This document shows positions 37,290-45,982 of a stretch of DNA of 52,399 nucleotides, one piece after another. The notes under the pieces were generated by a model that saw only the letters and a list, made by a program, of their open reading frames with translations, did not search any database and had not been told where the DNA came from. Positions within the stretch are counted from its first letter, which is position 1, and each line of letters opens with the position of its first letter. Source of the stretch: Aeromicrobium flavum (lineage in GTDB: Bacteria; Actinomycetota; Actinomycetes; Propionibacteriales; Nocardioidaceae); NCBI RefSeq assembly GCF_007992115.1, contig NZ_BJZQ01000019.1, positions 1 to 52,399 on the forward strand, read 5' to 3'. The position numbers were made by a program, and so were the translations under genes.

Positions 37290-37694
37290 TCAGCCGGGCG
37301 AGTTGATCATGAAGTTGGCCGCGTGCTGCGCGTACGCCCAGAACTGGGCGTCGTGCTCGGGTTCGAGCCTCGCCGCGTCGAGGCCCTCGCGGAAGTGCTT
37401 GAGCCAGCGGTCGCGTCCGTCCTCGGTGACCGCGTAGGGCGCGTGCCGCATGCGCAGGCGGGGGTGTCCCCGCAGTTGCGAGTACGTGTTCGGCCCGCCC
37501 CAGTACTGCTCGAAGAACAACGTGAGGCGTTCAGCGGCCGGCCCGAGGTCGTCCTCGGGGTACATGGCCTTGAGCACCTCGTCCTGCGCGACGCCCTGGT
37601 AGAAGACGTCGACGATGAGCTCGATCGTGGCGCGTCCGCCGATCGCCTCGTAGAACGTCTCCGGCTCCGCGGAGGTCGGCTGGGACTCGGTCAT
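37290..37694 (-). CDS. glbO: Group II truncated haemoglobin (trHbO)
   Basis: This 134-residue truncated globin has the group II signature HPRLRMRHAPY with proximal His84, Trp97 in RDRWLKHF (the G8 Trp), and FYQGVAQDEVLKAMYPEDDL near the N-terminus. It binds O2, with roles in oxygen handling or peroxide/NO protection; in mycobacteria GlbO is linked to membrane respiration. The ATG at 37694 overlaps the mscS stop by 4 nt, so the two are translated together. Confidence 0.93.
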   Translation of the reverse strand: MTESQPTSAEPETFYEAIGGRATIELIVDVFYQGVAQDEVLKAMYPEDDLGPAAERLTLFFEQYWGGPNTYSQLRGHPRLRMRHAPYAVTEDGRDRWLKHFREGLDAARLEPEHDAQFWAYAQHAANFMINSPG

Positions 37695-38593
37695 GCGGCG
37701 CCTCCCGAGGGCGGAAGTGTGGTGGAGGGGATGCGGATGCCCGCCTCGTCGAAGCGGCGCAGCACCCGGCTGCGCAGGGCTCGGCCGACGTCGCCGGCGT
37801 GCAGGGGAGCGGTCTTGAGCACGGTGCGCACGACGGCACCGTCCTTGTCGAAGCGCTCGACGCCCCAGACCTCGGGCTCCTCGATGATGACGGACGACAG
37901 GGTCGAGTCCTCGAAGAGCGCGTGGGCCTCGTCGCGCAGGATCTGCTGGACCAGCTCGAGGTCGGAGCCGTAGGCGACGGTGACGTCGAGGACGGTGCGG
38001 GCCCACTCCTGGCTCTGGTTGCCGACGCGCAGGATCTCGCCGTTGCGGACGTACCAGGCGGTGCCGTTGACGTCGCGCAGCTTGGTGACGCGCAGCCCGA
38101 CGGACTCGACGATGCCGGACGCCTCGCCCAGGTCGACGGCGTCGCCGACGCCGTACTGGTCCTCGAGGATCATGAAGATCCCCGAGAGGAAGTCCTTGAC
38201 CAGCGTCTGGGCGCCGAAGCCGAACGCCACGCCCGCGACGCCGGCACCGGTCAGCAGGGGAGCGATCGGCAGGCCGAAGACGCCGAGCACCATGACGAAC
38301 GCGATGCTCCAGATGGCGCCGGAGGCGATGCTGCGCAGCAGCGACCCCATGGTTTCCGCGCGCTGCCGGCGACGCTCGCTCGTGCCGGAGCGCAGGTCGG
38401 ACAGGAACACGCCGGCCTTGGAGTTCGCCAGGATCCCCGGGACGGGCCCCTGGGCGGCACGGCCGGTGAGTCGGTTGATGAAGCGGTGCGCGAGCCAGCG
38501 CAGCACCATCGCGATGACGATGATGAGGACGGCGCGGCCGGGCACGTCGAGCAGCCAGGCGACCACGTCCTCAGGTGTCCATGACCAATCCAC
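37691..38593 (-). CDS. MscS-family mechanosensitive ion channel
   Basis: This 300-residue protein has three membrane segments (about 17-35, 85-105 and 110-135), the Gly/Ala-packed pore helix GVAGVAFGFGAQTLVKDFLSG, then the beta domain LEDQYGVGDAVDLG and a soluble C-terminal cage. It opens under membrane tension and releases osmolytes. The GTG at 38593 gives the usual N-terminus (MDWSWTPEDVV). It is divergent from the small membrane protein gene and in operon with glbO. Confidence 0.93.
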   Translation of the reverse strand: MDWSWTPEDVVAWLLDVPGRAVLIIVIAMVLRWLAHRFINRLTGRAAQGPVPGILANSKAGVFLSDLRSGTSERRRQRAETMGSLLRSIASGAIWSIAFVMVLGVFGLPIAPLLTGAGVAGVAFGFGAQTLVKDFLSGIFMILEDQYGVGDAVDLGEASGIVESVGLRVTKLRDVNGTAWYVRNGEILRVGNQSQEWARTVLDVTVAYGSDLELVQQILRDEAHALFEDSTLSSVIIEEPEVWGVERFDKDGAVVRTVLKTAPLHAGDVGRALRSRVLRRFDEAGIRIPSTTLPPSGGAA

Positions 38594-38649
38594 CCCTCAA
38601 CCCTACGGGTGAGCGGTCACGCCCCGATGTCGGTGGATACGATGGGCCC

Positions 38650-38997
38650 ATGAGCCTCGCCCGAGTGATCACCACCGTCACCGCCGCCCTGCTCGCCGTC
38701 GTCGCGGCCGCGATGCCGGCCTCGGCCGAAACCCGCCCCGACTCGGCCGACTGGCCCGAGGACCCGCAGGCGTTCTCGTTCCTCGAGTGGGTGGGGCTCT
38801 TCATCGGCGGCACGGCACTGCTCTTCGTCGTGATCTGGCTGATCGCCGCTGCGATCAACTCCAAGAGCCAGCACTACCGGCCCACCATCCCGGCCGAGGG
38901 CGCTCACCAGTCCGGCCACGACATCGAGGCTACGCACCGCATGCCGCTGCCGGGTGCCGCCTCCGCCACCCCGAGGGACGCCGACCCCACGAAGTGA
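38650..38997 (+). CDS. Small secreted/membrane protein of unknown function
   Basis: This 115-residue protein has an N-terminal signal-like helix (about 4-25, ending AMPASA), a short acidic loop, one membrane helix (about 45-68: WVGLFIGGTALLFVVIWLIA) and a cytoplasmic tail rich in His, Pro and Ala. It is not recognised as a named family, though similar small membrane proteins are common in actinobacteria. The ATG at 38650 is exactly 6 nt after TACGAT (38638-38643), so it is leaderless. A longer reading from 38575 would overlap the divergent mscS start. Confidence 0.7.
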   Translation: MSLARVITTVTAALLAVVAAAMPASAETRPDSADWPEDPQAFSFLEWVGLFIGGTALLFVVIWLIAAAINSKSQHYRPTIPAEGAHQSGHDIEATHRMPLPGAASATPRDADPTK

Positions 38998-39002
38998 CAC
39001 GG

Positions 39003-39022
39003 CGACGGACCTCGGTCCGTCG
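39003..39022 (+). terminator. Tetraloop hairpin after the small membrane protein
   Basis: CGACGGAC-CTCG-GTCCGTCG forms a perfect 8-bp stem 5 nt after the stop codon. The remaining 110 nt up to 39134 contain nothing else that I recognise. Confidence 0.6.
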
Positions 39023-39133
39023 TCCCGCGAGCGCCAGTCGGCTCCTGGTCCTTGCCACCCGCGCCCGCGCGTCATCATCCTTGAGGCACGGGGTCGCGTT
39101 CGTCTGAGGCCGTCCCCGAGGTCGGGGGGCCGC

Positions 39134-39925
39134 ATGTCCGAGCAGCGCATGACGCCGAGTCGTCGCCTGAAGGTGATGGGCGCGGCGCTCGCCTCGATCG
39201 TCGCCGCGTGGGCGGTGTCGTACTTCGGCCCGGGACTGTGGTCCGAGGCCAAGGAGGCCGCGGGTCAGGACCCCCTGCGCGTCACCGTCCTGGCGTCCGA
39301 CGAGTTCGTCTCCCCGGTCGAGGCCGAGCACCGCGGTGAGTACGTGTGGCCGGCCGACACCGAGGGCATCCGTGACCGGGCCGCGGCGTGGGTGGCCGGC
39401 GAGGGCGCCCTGCCGCCGGACGAGGTGTCGCGTGAGGAGGGTGCCTTCGACGCGCACTCGACGATGTTCCGGCTCCAGCTGCGAGCGTCGGGCGGCGACA
39501 CCGTGACCATCCACCAGTTCGAGGTCGAGACGCAGGACCGCAAGCCGCCGCTCGCGGGCTACTGGTTCACCGGCGACCAGGGCGGTGTCGCCGACGTGTC
39601 GTACCTGAGCGTGTCGCTCGACGACGAGAAGGTGACGTGGATGGATCCGCAGACGGGTGTCGAGACCCCGCCGAAGACGCTCGAGGTGACGTCGTCGGAC
39701 CAGGAGTACGTCGACGTGCTCGCCCGCGCCACGGACTGCGCCTGCACGTGGCGGCTGAGGCTCGGTTACACCACCTCCGACGGAGATCGGGGCGAGCTGG
39801 TCGTCGGTCCGTCGAAGGGGCAGTCGTTCCGCACGACGGGCCTGGGATCGGCCGCGAGCGTCCACCTCACCTCGGGCTGCACGATGCCCGCCGGCGCGAG
39901 GCCCGACCTCTGCGCCGGCCTGTAG
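39134..39925 (+). CDS. Membrane-anchored protein of unknown function
   Basis: This 263-residue protein has a short basic N-terminus, one membrane anchor (about 14-31: MGAALASIVAAWAVSYFG) and an extracellular beta-rich domain. Two Cys pairs, TDCACTW and SGCTMPAGARPDLC, probably form disulfides. No family is recognised. The ATG at 39134 follows GGGGGG (39124-39129); an earlier in-frame start at 38954 would cross the preceding gene and terminator and gives a low-complexity Pro/Arg stretch. It is convergent with the CHAP gene, with 9 nt between them. Confidence 0.65.
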   Translation: MSEQRMTPSRRLKVMGAALASIVAAWAVSYFGPGLWSEAKEAAGQDPLRVTVLASDEFVSPVEAEHRGEYVWPADTEGIRDRAAAWVAGEGALPPDEVSREEGAFDAHSTMFRLQLRASGGDTVTIHQFEVETQDRKPPLAGYWFTGDQGGVADVSYLSVSLDDEKVTWMDPQTGVETPPKTLEVTSSDQEYVDVLARATDCACTWRLRLGYTTSDGDRGELVVGPSKGQSFRTTGLGSAASVHLTSGCTMPAGARPDLCAGL

Positions 39926-39934
39926 TGACGTCGC

Positions 39935-41287
39935 TCAGTACTTCGGGTCGGCGTAGAACACGATGCGCGACGTGTGCCGCTTCACGACGTGGACGCCGCG
40001 GGGGATGCGCGAGCCGCCGCCGGCCGAGACGTTGCCCTCGACCGTCCAGACGTGGTCGCCCTTGACCTTCGAGACGATCCCGACGTGGGTGGGCTTGCCC
40101 TTCTCGAAGTAGCCGATGTACGCCAGGCGTCCGACGCGCGGCGTCTTCGCGGTACGTCCGCGCTTGCGCTCGGCCTTCACGAGGGCGGGAAAGCTCTTGG
40201 ACTTGAGCACCGCGCCGGGCTTGCCGGCGGCGTGGGCGAGCCAGGAGACGAAGTAGCCGCACCACGCGTCCGGGGGATCGGTTTCACCGATCCACCGGTT
40301 GTACTTGCTCTGGCGGGGCGTCTTCTCGCGGTAGCCCACCTGCGACTTCGCGACCGCCACGAGGTCGGCCGCACCGAGCTTCGGCGAGACCGCGACGGTC
40401 ACCTTCTTCTTGGCCTTCTTGTTCACGTAGATGGCGCCGGTGCGGAACTGCTGCAGGCACCCGCCCTCGGGCAGGCCGCACCGGACGTCGCCGGTGGGGG
40501 CGCCGAGCCTGCCCTTCGCGCCGGCGTGCGAGCGGTACGTCGAAAGGTGCTTGCCGCGCACGAGCCACGTGCGGCTGCCGCGCTGGACGAGCGTCGCCCG
40601 GGCGTAGTTGCGCCACGCGACGTCGCCGGCGCGTCGAACGCCGGACGTCGGCTTGCCCAGCAGGAAGCCCATCGACTTCTCGCGGGAGGCGAGCGTGCGG
40701 GTGCCGGTGTGGCGCTTGACCCTGATCTTCGCGGACGAGCGGGTGGTGCTGACGACTGCGCGGTAGACGCCGCTCCTCGGCTTGGCGGGCGACCACGAGT
40801 ACCAGCCGGTCTTGGACGTCCGCAGCGTCTTGACCCTCGTCTTGCGCTTGCCGCTGTAGCGGTAGATCTTCACCTTCGCCCGGGCCTGCGGCTTGCCCTT
40901 CGTGGTCAGCACGCGGCCGCGGAGCCAGAAGTTCTCGCGGGTGAGGACGCGGGTGTCGTGGCCGCTGTTGACCTGAATGCTCACCCAGCGCTTCGTCGCT
41001 GCCTGGGCCGTGCGCTTCGAGGTCGCGGGCGGTGCGGTGGCGGTCCGTGGCGCCGCCGATCGCTCCGGTGCGGGGGCGGTCTGCTCGGGGGAGGCCGTGG
41101 GCGTCGGGGCGGGCTCGGCCGGGGGAGCGGTCTCGACGGGCTCGGTCGTGGCCGAGGTCGACGGTTCGGGCGTGGGCGCCGTGTCCGTCGTGGCATGGCT
41201 GGGCAGGGTCATCAACGAGGGAACCAGGGCCAGGGCGACAGCCACGCCCCACCGGCGTCCGACACGCATCATGACCACAGGGTGCAT
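39935..41287 (-). CDS. Secreted CHAP-domain protein with LGFP repeat
   Basis: This roughly 450-residue exported protein has a signal peptide (MMRVGRRWGVAVALALVPSL), a Pro/Thr/Glu linker (about 35-95), an Ig-like domain (about 100-190), an LGFP-type repeat (GRLGAPTGDVRCG, QQFRTGAIYV) and a C-terminal CHAP domain with catalytic Cys in DAWCGYFVSW, His in THVGIV and VEGNVS. CHAP enzymes cut peptidoglycan peptides; LGFP repeats bind wall polysaccharide. It probably acts in wall remodelling. The start is uncertain: the ATG at 41287 has GACGGAAG upstream, while GTG at 41314 and ATGs at 41272/41269 are alternatives. Confidence 0.82.
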   Translation of the reverse strand: MHPVVMMRVGRRWGVAVALALVPSLMTLPSHATTDTAPTPEPSTSATTEPVETAPPAEPAPTPTASPEQTAPAPERSAAPRTATAPPATSKRTAQAATKRWVSIQVNSGHDTRVLTRENFWLRGRVLTTKGKPQARAKVKIYRYSGKRKTRVKTLRTSKTGWYSWSPAKPRSGVYRAVVSTTRSSAKIRVKRHTGTRTLASREKSMGFLLGKPTSGVRRAGDVAWRNYARATLVQRGSRTWLVRGKHLSTYRSHAGAKGRLGAPTGDVRCGLPEGGCLQQFRTGAIYVNKKAKKKVTVAVSPKLGAADLVAVAKSQVGYREKTPRQSKYNRWIGETDPPDAWCGYFVSWLAHAAGKPGAVLKSKSFPALVKAERKRGRTAKTPRVGRLAYIGYFEKGKPTHVGIVSKVKGDHVWTVEGNVSAGGGSRIPRGVHVVKRHTSRIVFYADPKY

Positions 41288-41406
41288 CACTTCCGTCTCA
41301 TCCGCATCTGGCACGGGGCTTTCCGGCGACTCCCGTCGATTTTCCCGCGAGGAGAGCGGGGATACTCCTTCGTTCGTCCGGAACTCCCCTCGGTGCGGAA
41401 GTGCGT

Positions 41407-41465
41407 CACTAGAGAAAACGTAGTGTTCAATGCTACGATTTCACTAATAGTGGAACGGAGGAGAC
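41407..41465 (+). promoter_or_regulatory. AbiE promoter region with inverted repeats
   Basis: The stretch is AT-rich compared with its surroundings. It holds CACTA (41407-41411)/TAGTG (41421-41425), CGTAG (41419-41423)/CTACG (41433-41437) and CACTA-A-TAGTG (41442-41452). TACGAT (41434-41439) could be the -10, and GGAGGAG lies just before the ATG. AbiEi antitoxins are known to repress their own promoter through inverted repeats. Confidence 0.6.
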
Positions 41466-42080
41466 ATGACGGCACTCCGAGATGTCGCTCGCGCGCAACT
41501 GCGCGCCGCCCGGCCGATCAATCTCGCGGACAAGTACGCGAACCCGCGCGCCCTCCTGCGCCACCATGTCGCGAAGGGCGAGCTGATCCGGCTCGCTCCC
41601 GGCTACTACATGGCTCCGCCGGACGACCGACCGCTCCCGTGGCGGCCCACCATCGAGACCGCCACCGCGGCCATCGCGACGACGGCCTACCCCGGCGAGG
41701 AGATCGCGCTCATGGGCCTGACGGCAGCACGCCTCCACGGGGCGTTGCCTCGTGCCATCGGCGCCGGCATCGTCGCCGTCCCGCGTCAGCACGCACCCAT
41801 CACCCTCGATGACGGCGGCCAGGTCGTCTTCGTCACCCGCGACACCGCCCGCCTCGACGGCGTGCGGATGCCCGTGGAGACCGGCCGCGTCCTGGTCACC
41901 ACCGTCGAGCAGACCGTCCTCGACCTCGCGCGCCGACCGAACCTGGGCGGCCTCGAGACCGAGGCTCACGCCGCGATCGAGAACCTGATGCCGCGCGTCG
42001 ACACCGAGCACCTGCTCGCGCTCGCCGACGAGCAGCACTTCGGCCGCCGCGCCGCTGGGCTCATCGAGGCCACGCGGTGA
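41466..42080 (+). CDS. AbiEi-type antitoxin of a type IV toxin-antitoxin system
   Basis: This 204-residue protein has an N-terminal winged-helix unit (LADKYANPRALLRHHVAKGELIRLAPGYY), the usual AbiEi DNA-binding part, and a C-terminal domain (about 65-204) that opposes the toxin. It is preceded by inverted repeats fit for self-repression. The ATG at 41466 has GGAGGAG 3-4 nt upstream. Its stop overlaps the toxin start (GTGA). In type IV systems antitoxin and toxin do not bind each other; the antitoxin counteracts the toxin's effect. Confidence 0.85.
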   Translation: MTALRDVARAQLRAARPINLADKYANPRALLRHHVAKGELIRLAPGYYMAPPDDRPLPWRPTIETATAAIATTAYPGEEIALMGLTAARLHGALPRAIGAGIVAVPRQHAPITLDDGGQVVFVTRDTARLDGVRMPVETGRVLVTTVEQTVLDLARRPNLGGLETEAHAAIENLMPRVDTEHLLALADEQHFGRRAAGLIEATR

Positions 42081-42844
42081 CCGCGCCGACCGATGCCGGG
42101 CCGCCGCAACTCACCGACGAGGCGAGTGTCCTCGAGCAGTTCGGTGTCAGCACCGCAAGTGCGACGCGACAAGCTCATCTCGCACGTACTGGTCGCCCTG
42201 TCGCAGCTGCCGACGACCAGCTGACGTTCTTCGGCGGCACCGCGCTCAGTCGCACCTACCTGACCGACCTCCGGCTCAGCGAGGACATCGATCTGATCGC
42301 CCTGGGTCGTCGCGCTGACATCGCCAAGGACATGGACCGCGTCGTCTCGCGTGCGCTGGCGAGGGCCTACGGCGAGGTCACCTGGCAGCCCGAGCTCACC
42401 AGCACCCGCGGCTCGCAGCCGGCGGTCTTGCAGGTCGACGACCTCCAGGTGCAGGTGCAACTGCTCGACGGCACTGGCTATCCCGCCTGGCCGACGGAGG
42501 TCGTCAGCCTGTACCAGCGGTACGAGGGCGTTCCTGCCGCGTCCCTGCGCGTGCCGACCATCGCTGCCTTCGCCGCCTCCAAGCTCGCAGCATGGAGCGA
42601 CCGCGCAGCCGCGCGTGACCTGTACGACCTCTGGGCGCTCGCCGAGCGTGGCGCAGTCACCACGGAAGCTCTCGACCTGTTCGTCAAGCATGGCCCCACG
42701 GGCCGTCCGCCCACGCCACGGATGTTCGAGACAGCACCGACCGAGGAAGCGTGGGAGACGGGGTTGGGCCACCAAGGCGTCATCAGGGCCAGCCCCGACG
42801 AGGCACTGGCCGCCGTCCGGGACGCCTGGCTCGGCAGCGCCTGA
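42077..42844 (+). CDS. AbiEii/AbiGii-family nucleotidyltransferase toxin
   Basis: This 255-residue protein of the DNA polymerase beta-like nucleotidyltransferase superfamily has GGTALSR (53-59) and SEDIDL (68-73), the two motifs holding the metal-binding acids. The C-terminal helical part includes SKLAAWSDRAAARDLYDLW, typical of AbiEii. Related toxins add nucleotides to tRNA ends and block translation during phage infection. It is coupled to the antitoxin by a 4-nt overlap. The pair may serve phage defence or stabilise the locus. Confidence 0.87.
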   Translation: MTAPTDAGPPQLTDEASVLEQFGVSTASATRQAHLARTGRPVAAADDQLTFFGGTALSRTYLTDLRLSEDIDLIALGRRADIAKDMDRVVSRALARAYGEVTWQPELTSTRGSQPAVLQVDDLQVQVQLLDGTGYPAWPTEVVSLYQRYEGVPAASLRVPTIAAFAASKLAAWSDRAAARDLYDLWALAERGAVTTEALDLFVKHGPTGRPPTPRMFETAPTEEAWETGLGHQGVIRASPDEALAAVRDAWLGSA

Positions 42845-43008
42845 CCGATCCGCCCGGACACGTCCGGCAGACGATCTCACTCGGACGCTCGCGGGCTTGG
42901 GCGTCTCTTTCGTCCCTTCATCCACAGATTGGTTCTCGGGCCTTGTCGGGGCAACTCGCGGTTGGGAATGATGCGGGCCAAGCAGTTCCGGCTTTCGGGG
43001 GGAAGCGC
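42845..43008 (+). promoter_or_regulatory. Intergenic region before the Tad operon
   Basis: This 164-nt gap contains a small palindrome CCGGAC-AC-GTCCGG (42854-42867) and, weakly, TTGTCG (42943-42948) with AATGAT (42967-42972) as a promoter. GGGGGGAAG precedes the tadA ATG. No gene was seen. Confidence 0.3.
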
Positions 43009-44220
43009 ATGGAGGTCTTGGCCGATCGCGTCCGCGCGTTGGTCCGCGAGCGGCGGATCGACCCGCGCACCGACGTCGACGCGTTGCGGCAGGCGGCCAG
43101 CGACGCGGTCGCCGAGCACGAGCAGCGCAGTCTCACCGGAGCCGTCCGCGCGCTCGACGAGCCGGACCGCGTCGTGGGCGAGCTGGTCTCCGACCTCGTG
43201 GGGTTCGGTCCGCTGCAGCGCTTCCTCGACGACCCGGAGGTCGAGGAGCTCTGGGTGAACGAGCCCGAGCGGGTCTTCGTCGCGCGCAACGGCCGCCACG
43301 AGCTGACGTCGGTCATGCTCACCGCCGATCAGGTCCGCGAGCTCGTCGAGCGGATGCTGTCGTCGAGCGGTCGTCGGCTCGACATCAGCCAGCCGTTCGT
43401 CGATGCCATGCTCCCCGGCGGGCACCGCCTCCACGTCGTCCTCGACGGGATCACGCGCGGATTCACCGCCGTCAACGTCCGCAAGTTCGTGGCCCGCGCC
43501 TCGGTGCTGGAGGACCTGGTCGCGCTCGGCACCCTCGACGACCGCTCGGCGGAGTTCCTGAGGTCCTGCGTCCTGGCGGGACTCAACATCGTCGTCAGCG
43601 GAGGCACGCAGGCCGGCAAGACGACCCTGTTGAACTGTCTCGCCGGCGCGATCCCGGGCACCCAGCGACTCGTCTCGGTCGAGGAGGTCTTCGAGCTCAA
43701 GACGTCCCACCCCGACTGGGTCGCGATGCAGACCCGTCAGGCCGGCCTCGAGGGAACCGGAGAGATCACGCTGCGGATGCTGGTCAAGGAAGCACTGCGC
43801 ATGCGCCCGAATCGCATCATCGTCGGCGAGGTCCGCGCCGAGGAGGCGCTCGACCTGCTCCTCGCGCTGAACTCGGGCCTCCCCGGCATGGCCTCGATTC
43901 ACGCCAACTCGGCCAAGCAGGCCCTGGTGAAGCTCTGCACCCTGCCCCTGCTGGCGGGCGAGAACGTCTCGGCAAGCTTCGTGGTCCCCACGGTCGCGAC
44001 GGCCGTGGACATCGTCGTGCACACCGCGATCGACGCGGCGGGACGCCGCACGGTCCGCGAGATCGTCGCCACCACCGGCCGCGCCGAGAACGGCATCATC
44101 GAGGCGGAGCCGATCTTCGTCAGGCGGGGCGGGGTCCTCGAACGAGGGCCTGGCACGCCCCAGCGTCGTGAGGCCTTCGAGGCCGCCGGCATCGATCCGG
44201 GGTCGCTGTGGGAACGCTGA
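43009..44220 (+). CDS. tadA: Tad pilus assembly ATPase TadA (CpaF)
   Basis: This 403-residue secretion ATPase has an N-terminal helical domain, Walker A GGTQAGKT (198-205), the Asp-box acids in SVEEVFEL, Walker B-like RIIVGEVRAEEALDLL and the His-box SIHANSAKQAL. It powers assembly of a Flp-type pilus from the cytoplasmic side. The ATG at 43009 follows GGGGGGAAG. It is first of seven tightly packed genes (tadA-tadB-tadC-flp-tadE-tadE2-tadG); no tadZ or prepilin peptidase gene lies in the window. Confidence 0.93.
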   Translation: MEVLADRVRALVRERRIDPRTDVDALRQAASDAVAEHEQRSLTGAVRALDEPDRVVGELVSDLVGFGPLQRFLDDPEVEELWVNEPERVFVARNGRHELTSVMLTADQVRELVERMLSSSGRRLDISQPFVDAMLPGGHRLHVVLDGITRGFTAVNVRKFVARASVLEDLVALGTLDDRSAEFLRSCVLAGLNIVVSGGTQAGKTTLLNCLAGAIPGTQRLVSVEEVFELKTSHPDWVAMQTRQAGLEGTGEITLRMLVKEALRMRPNRIIVGEVRAEEALDLLLALNSGLPGMASIHANSAKQALVKLCTLPLLAGENVSASFVVPTVATAVDIVVHTAIDAAGRRTVREIVATTGRAENGIIEAEPIFVRRGGVLERGPGTPQRREAFEAAGIDPGSLWER

Positions 44221-45062
44221 TCGGCCTGGTCTTCGGCATCGGGCTCGTGCTCCTCGCCGACAACTGGCAGCCGAAGCCGGAGAGCCCGGCCCGACCCCGT
44301 GCACCACGCCGCATCGAGGCGTTGCTGGAGCGGGCCGGGATGCCGGACGTCAGCCCACGGACCATCGTGGTCGCCGCGATGGGCGCCGGTCTCGTCGCTG
44401 CCGTCGTGGCGGCCGGGATCACCGGCGTGGCCGTCGTCGGGCTCCTGGCCGGCATCGCTGCTGCGTGGACGCCGCTCGCCCTCGTCCGCTCCCGTGCCGT
44501 GCGGCGTCAGCGCGAGCACGCCGAGGCGTGGCCGGACGCCGTCGACCATCTGGCCTCCGCCGTCCGGGCCGGACTCTCGCTCCCCGAAGCGCTCATCCAG
44601 CTCGGCGAACGCGGTCCCGAGCAGCTGCGCCGGCCGTTCGTGCAGTTCGGCCGCGACTACGGGTCCACCGGTCGGTTCGCCGAGAGCCTCGATCTGCTCA
44701 AGGCGCGGCTGGCCGACCCGATCGGCGACCGTGTCGTCGAGGCACTCCGCATCGCCCGCGAGGTGGGTGGCGGGGACCTGGGCCGCCTGCTGCGATCGCT
44801 GTCCGGCTTCCTGCGCGACGACCTGCGCACGCGCGGCGAGCTCGAGTCCCGCCAGTCGTGGACCATCGGTGCCGCCCGCTTGGCGGTGGCCGCGCCGTGG
44901 CTCGTGCTGCTGATGATGAGCCTCCAGCGGGAGCTGATCGCGCGGTTCGCCACGCCGTCGGGCGTCCTGCTGCTCGTCGCGGGGGCGGCGATCTGCCTCG
45001 TCGCCTACCGGTTGATGCTGCGCCTGGGCCGCCTGCCCACCGAGCAGAGGATCCTCGCATGA
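44208..45062 (+). CDS. tadB: Tad pilus inner-membrane platform protein TadB
   Basis: This 284-residue type II secretion F-domain protein has membrane segments at about 3-17 and 55-85 and a C-terminal pair (about 222-275) around the cytoplasmic F domain (AWPDAVDHLASAVRAGLSLPEAL, REVGGGDLGRLLRSLSGFLR). It forms the platform on which TadA acts, with TadC. The GTG at 44208 overlaps the tadA end by 13 nt. Its stop overlaps the tadC start (ATGA). Confidence 0.9.
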   Translation: MGTLIGLVFGIGLVLLADNWQPKPESPARPRAPRRIEALLERAGMPDVSPRTIVVAAMGAGLVAAVVAAGITGVAVVGLLAGIAAAWTPLALVRSRAVRRQREHAEAWPDAVDHLASAVRAGLSLPEALIQLGERGPEQLRRPFVQFGRDYGSTGRFAESLDLLKARLADPIGDRVVEALRIAREVGGGDLGRLLRSLSGFLRDDLRTRGELESRQSWTIGAARLAVAAPWLVLLMMSLQRELIARFATPSGVLLLVAGAAICLVAYRLMLRLGRLPTEQRILA

Positions 45063-45967
45063 CCGGCGCACTGGTCGCAGCGGCGTTCATGAGCGGGTTG
45101 ATCCTCGTGGTCCAGGGGTGGCGCCGGGCTCGCCGCCCGAGCCTGGCCGACCGCGTGCTGCCCTACGTCCGCGACATCCACCCGGTCATCGGCCCGCCCG
45201 CCGGTCGGATCCTGGATCAGCTCGTCGGGCCCTCGTGGCGGCGCGTGACCCGAGGGATCGGCGAGTCCGTGGGGAGCAACGCCGCGATCGCCCGTCGGCT
45301 CCGACGCTGCGGCAGCGACGAGAGCATCGAGGACTTCCGTGTCCAGCAGGCGACGTGGGGTGCGGTGGGCCTGGCTGCGGCTGTCGGCATGTCCCTGGTC
45401 GCGTGGTCGATGGCGCAACCGCCGGCGATCGCCCTGCTGCTGTGGTGCGGGGCGGGCCTGATCGGTGGCTGCCTGGCCTGCGACCAGAGGCTGTCCGCGC
45501 GCGTCAGGAGCCACGAGGCGCGGATGCGGGCGGAGTTCCCGACCGTCGCCGACCTGCTCGCCCTGTCGGTCGCCGCCGGCGAGAGCCCGGTCTCCTCGCT
45601 CGACCGGGTCACCCGCGTCAGCCACGGTGCCCTGTCGCGCGACCTCGGCCGGGTCCTCGCGGAGGTCCGTGCCGGCGGCACGGTCGTGGCTGCGCTCGAC
45701 GACCTCGCCGCGCGCACGGGCGTGATGAGCGTGGCGCGGTTCGCCGAGGCGTTGGCCGTCGCGATCGATCGCGGCACCCCGCTGATCGACGTCCTCCACG
45801 CGCAGGCCGCCGACGTCCGCGAGGCGGCACGGCGCGAGCTGCTCGAGTCCGGCGGTCGGCGCGAGATCGCGATGATGGTCCCCGTCGTCTTCATGATCCT
45901 GCCGATCACCATCGCGTTCGCATTCTTCCCTGGTTTGGCCGGACTCCACCTGACGTCGGGTGGCTGA
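45059..45967 (+). CDS. tadC: Tad pilus inner-membrane platform protein TadC
   Basis: This 302-residue F-domain protein is a paralogue of TadB. Membrane segments lie at about 1-18, 100-135 and 275-300, and the F domain has FPTVADLLALSVAAGESPVSSLDR and VMSVARFAEALAVAIDRGTPLID. It joins TadB as the second platform subunit. The ATG at 45059 overlaps the tadB stop by 4 nt. It is followed after 15 nt by the small pilin-like gene. Confidence 0.9.
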   Translation: MTGALVAAAFMSGLILVVQGWRRARRPSLADRVLPYVRDIHPVIGPPAGRILDQLVGPSWRRVTRGIGESVGSNAAIARRLRRCGSDESIEDFRVQQATWGAVGLAAAVGMSLVAWSMAQPPAIALLLWCGAGLIGGCLACDQRLSARVRSHEARMRAEFPTVADLLALSVAAGESPVSSLDRVTRVSHGALSRDLGRVLAEVRAGGTVVAALDDLAARTGVMSVARFAEALAVAIDRGTPLIDVLHAQAADVREAARRELLESGGRREIAMMVPVVFMILPITIAFAFFPGLAGLHLTSGG

Positions 45968-45982
45968 GATGAAGGAGATCCG

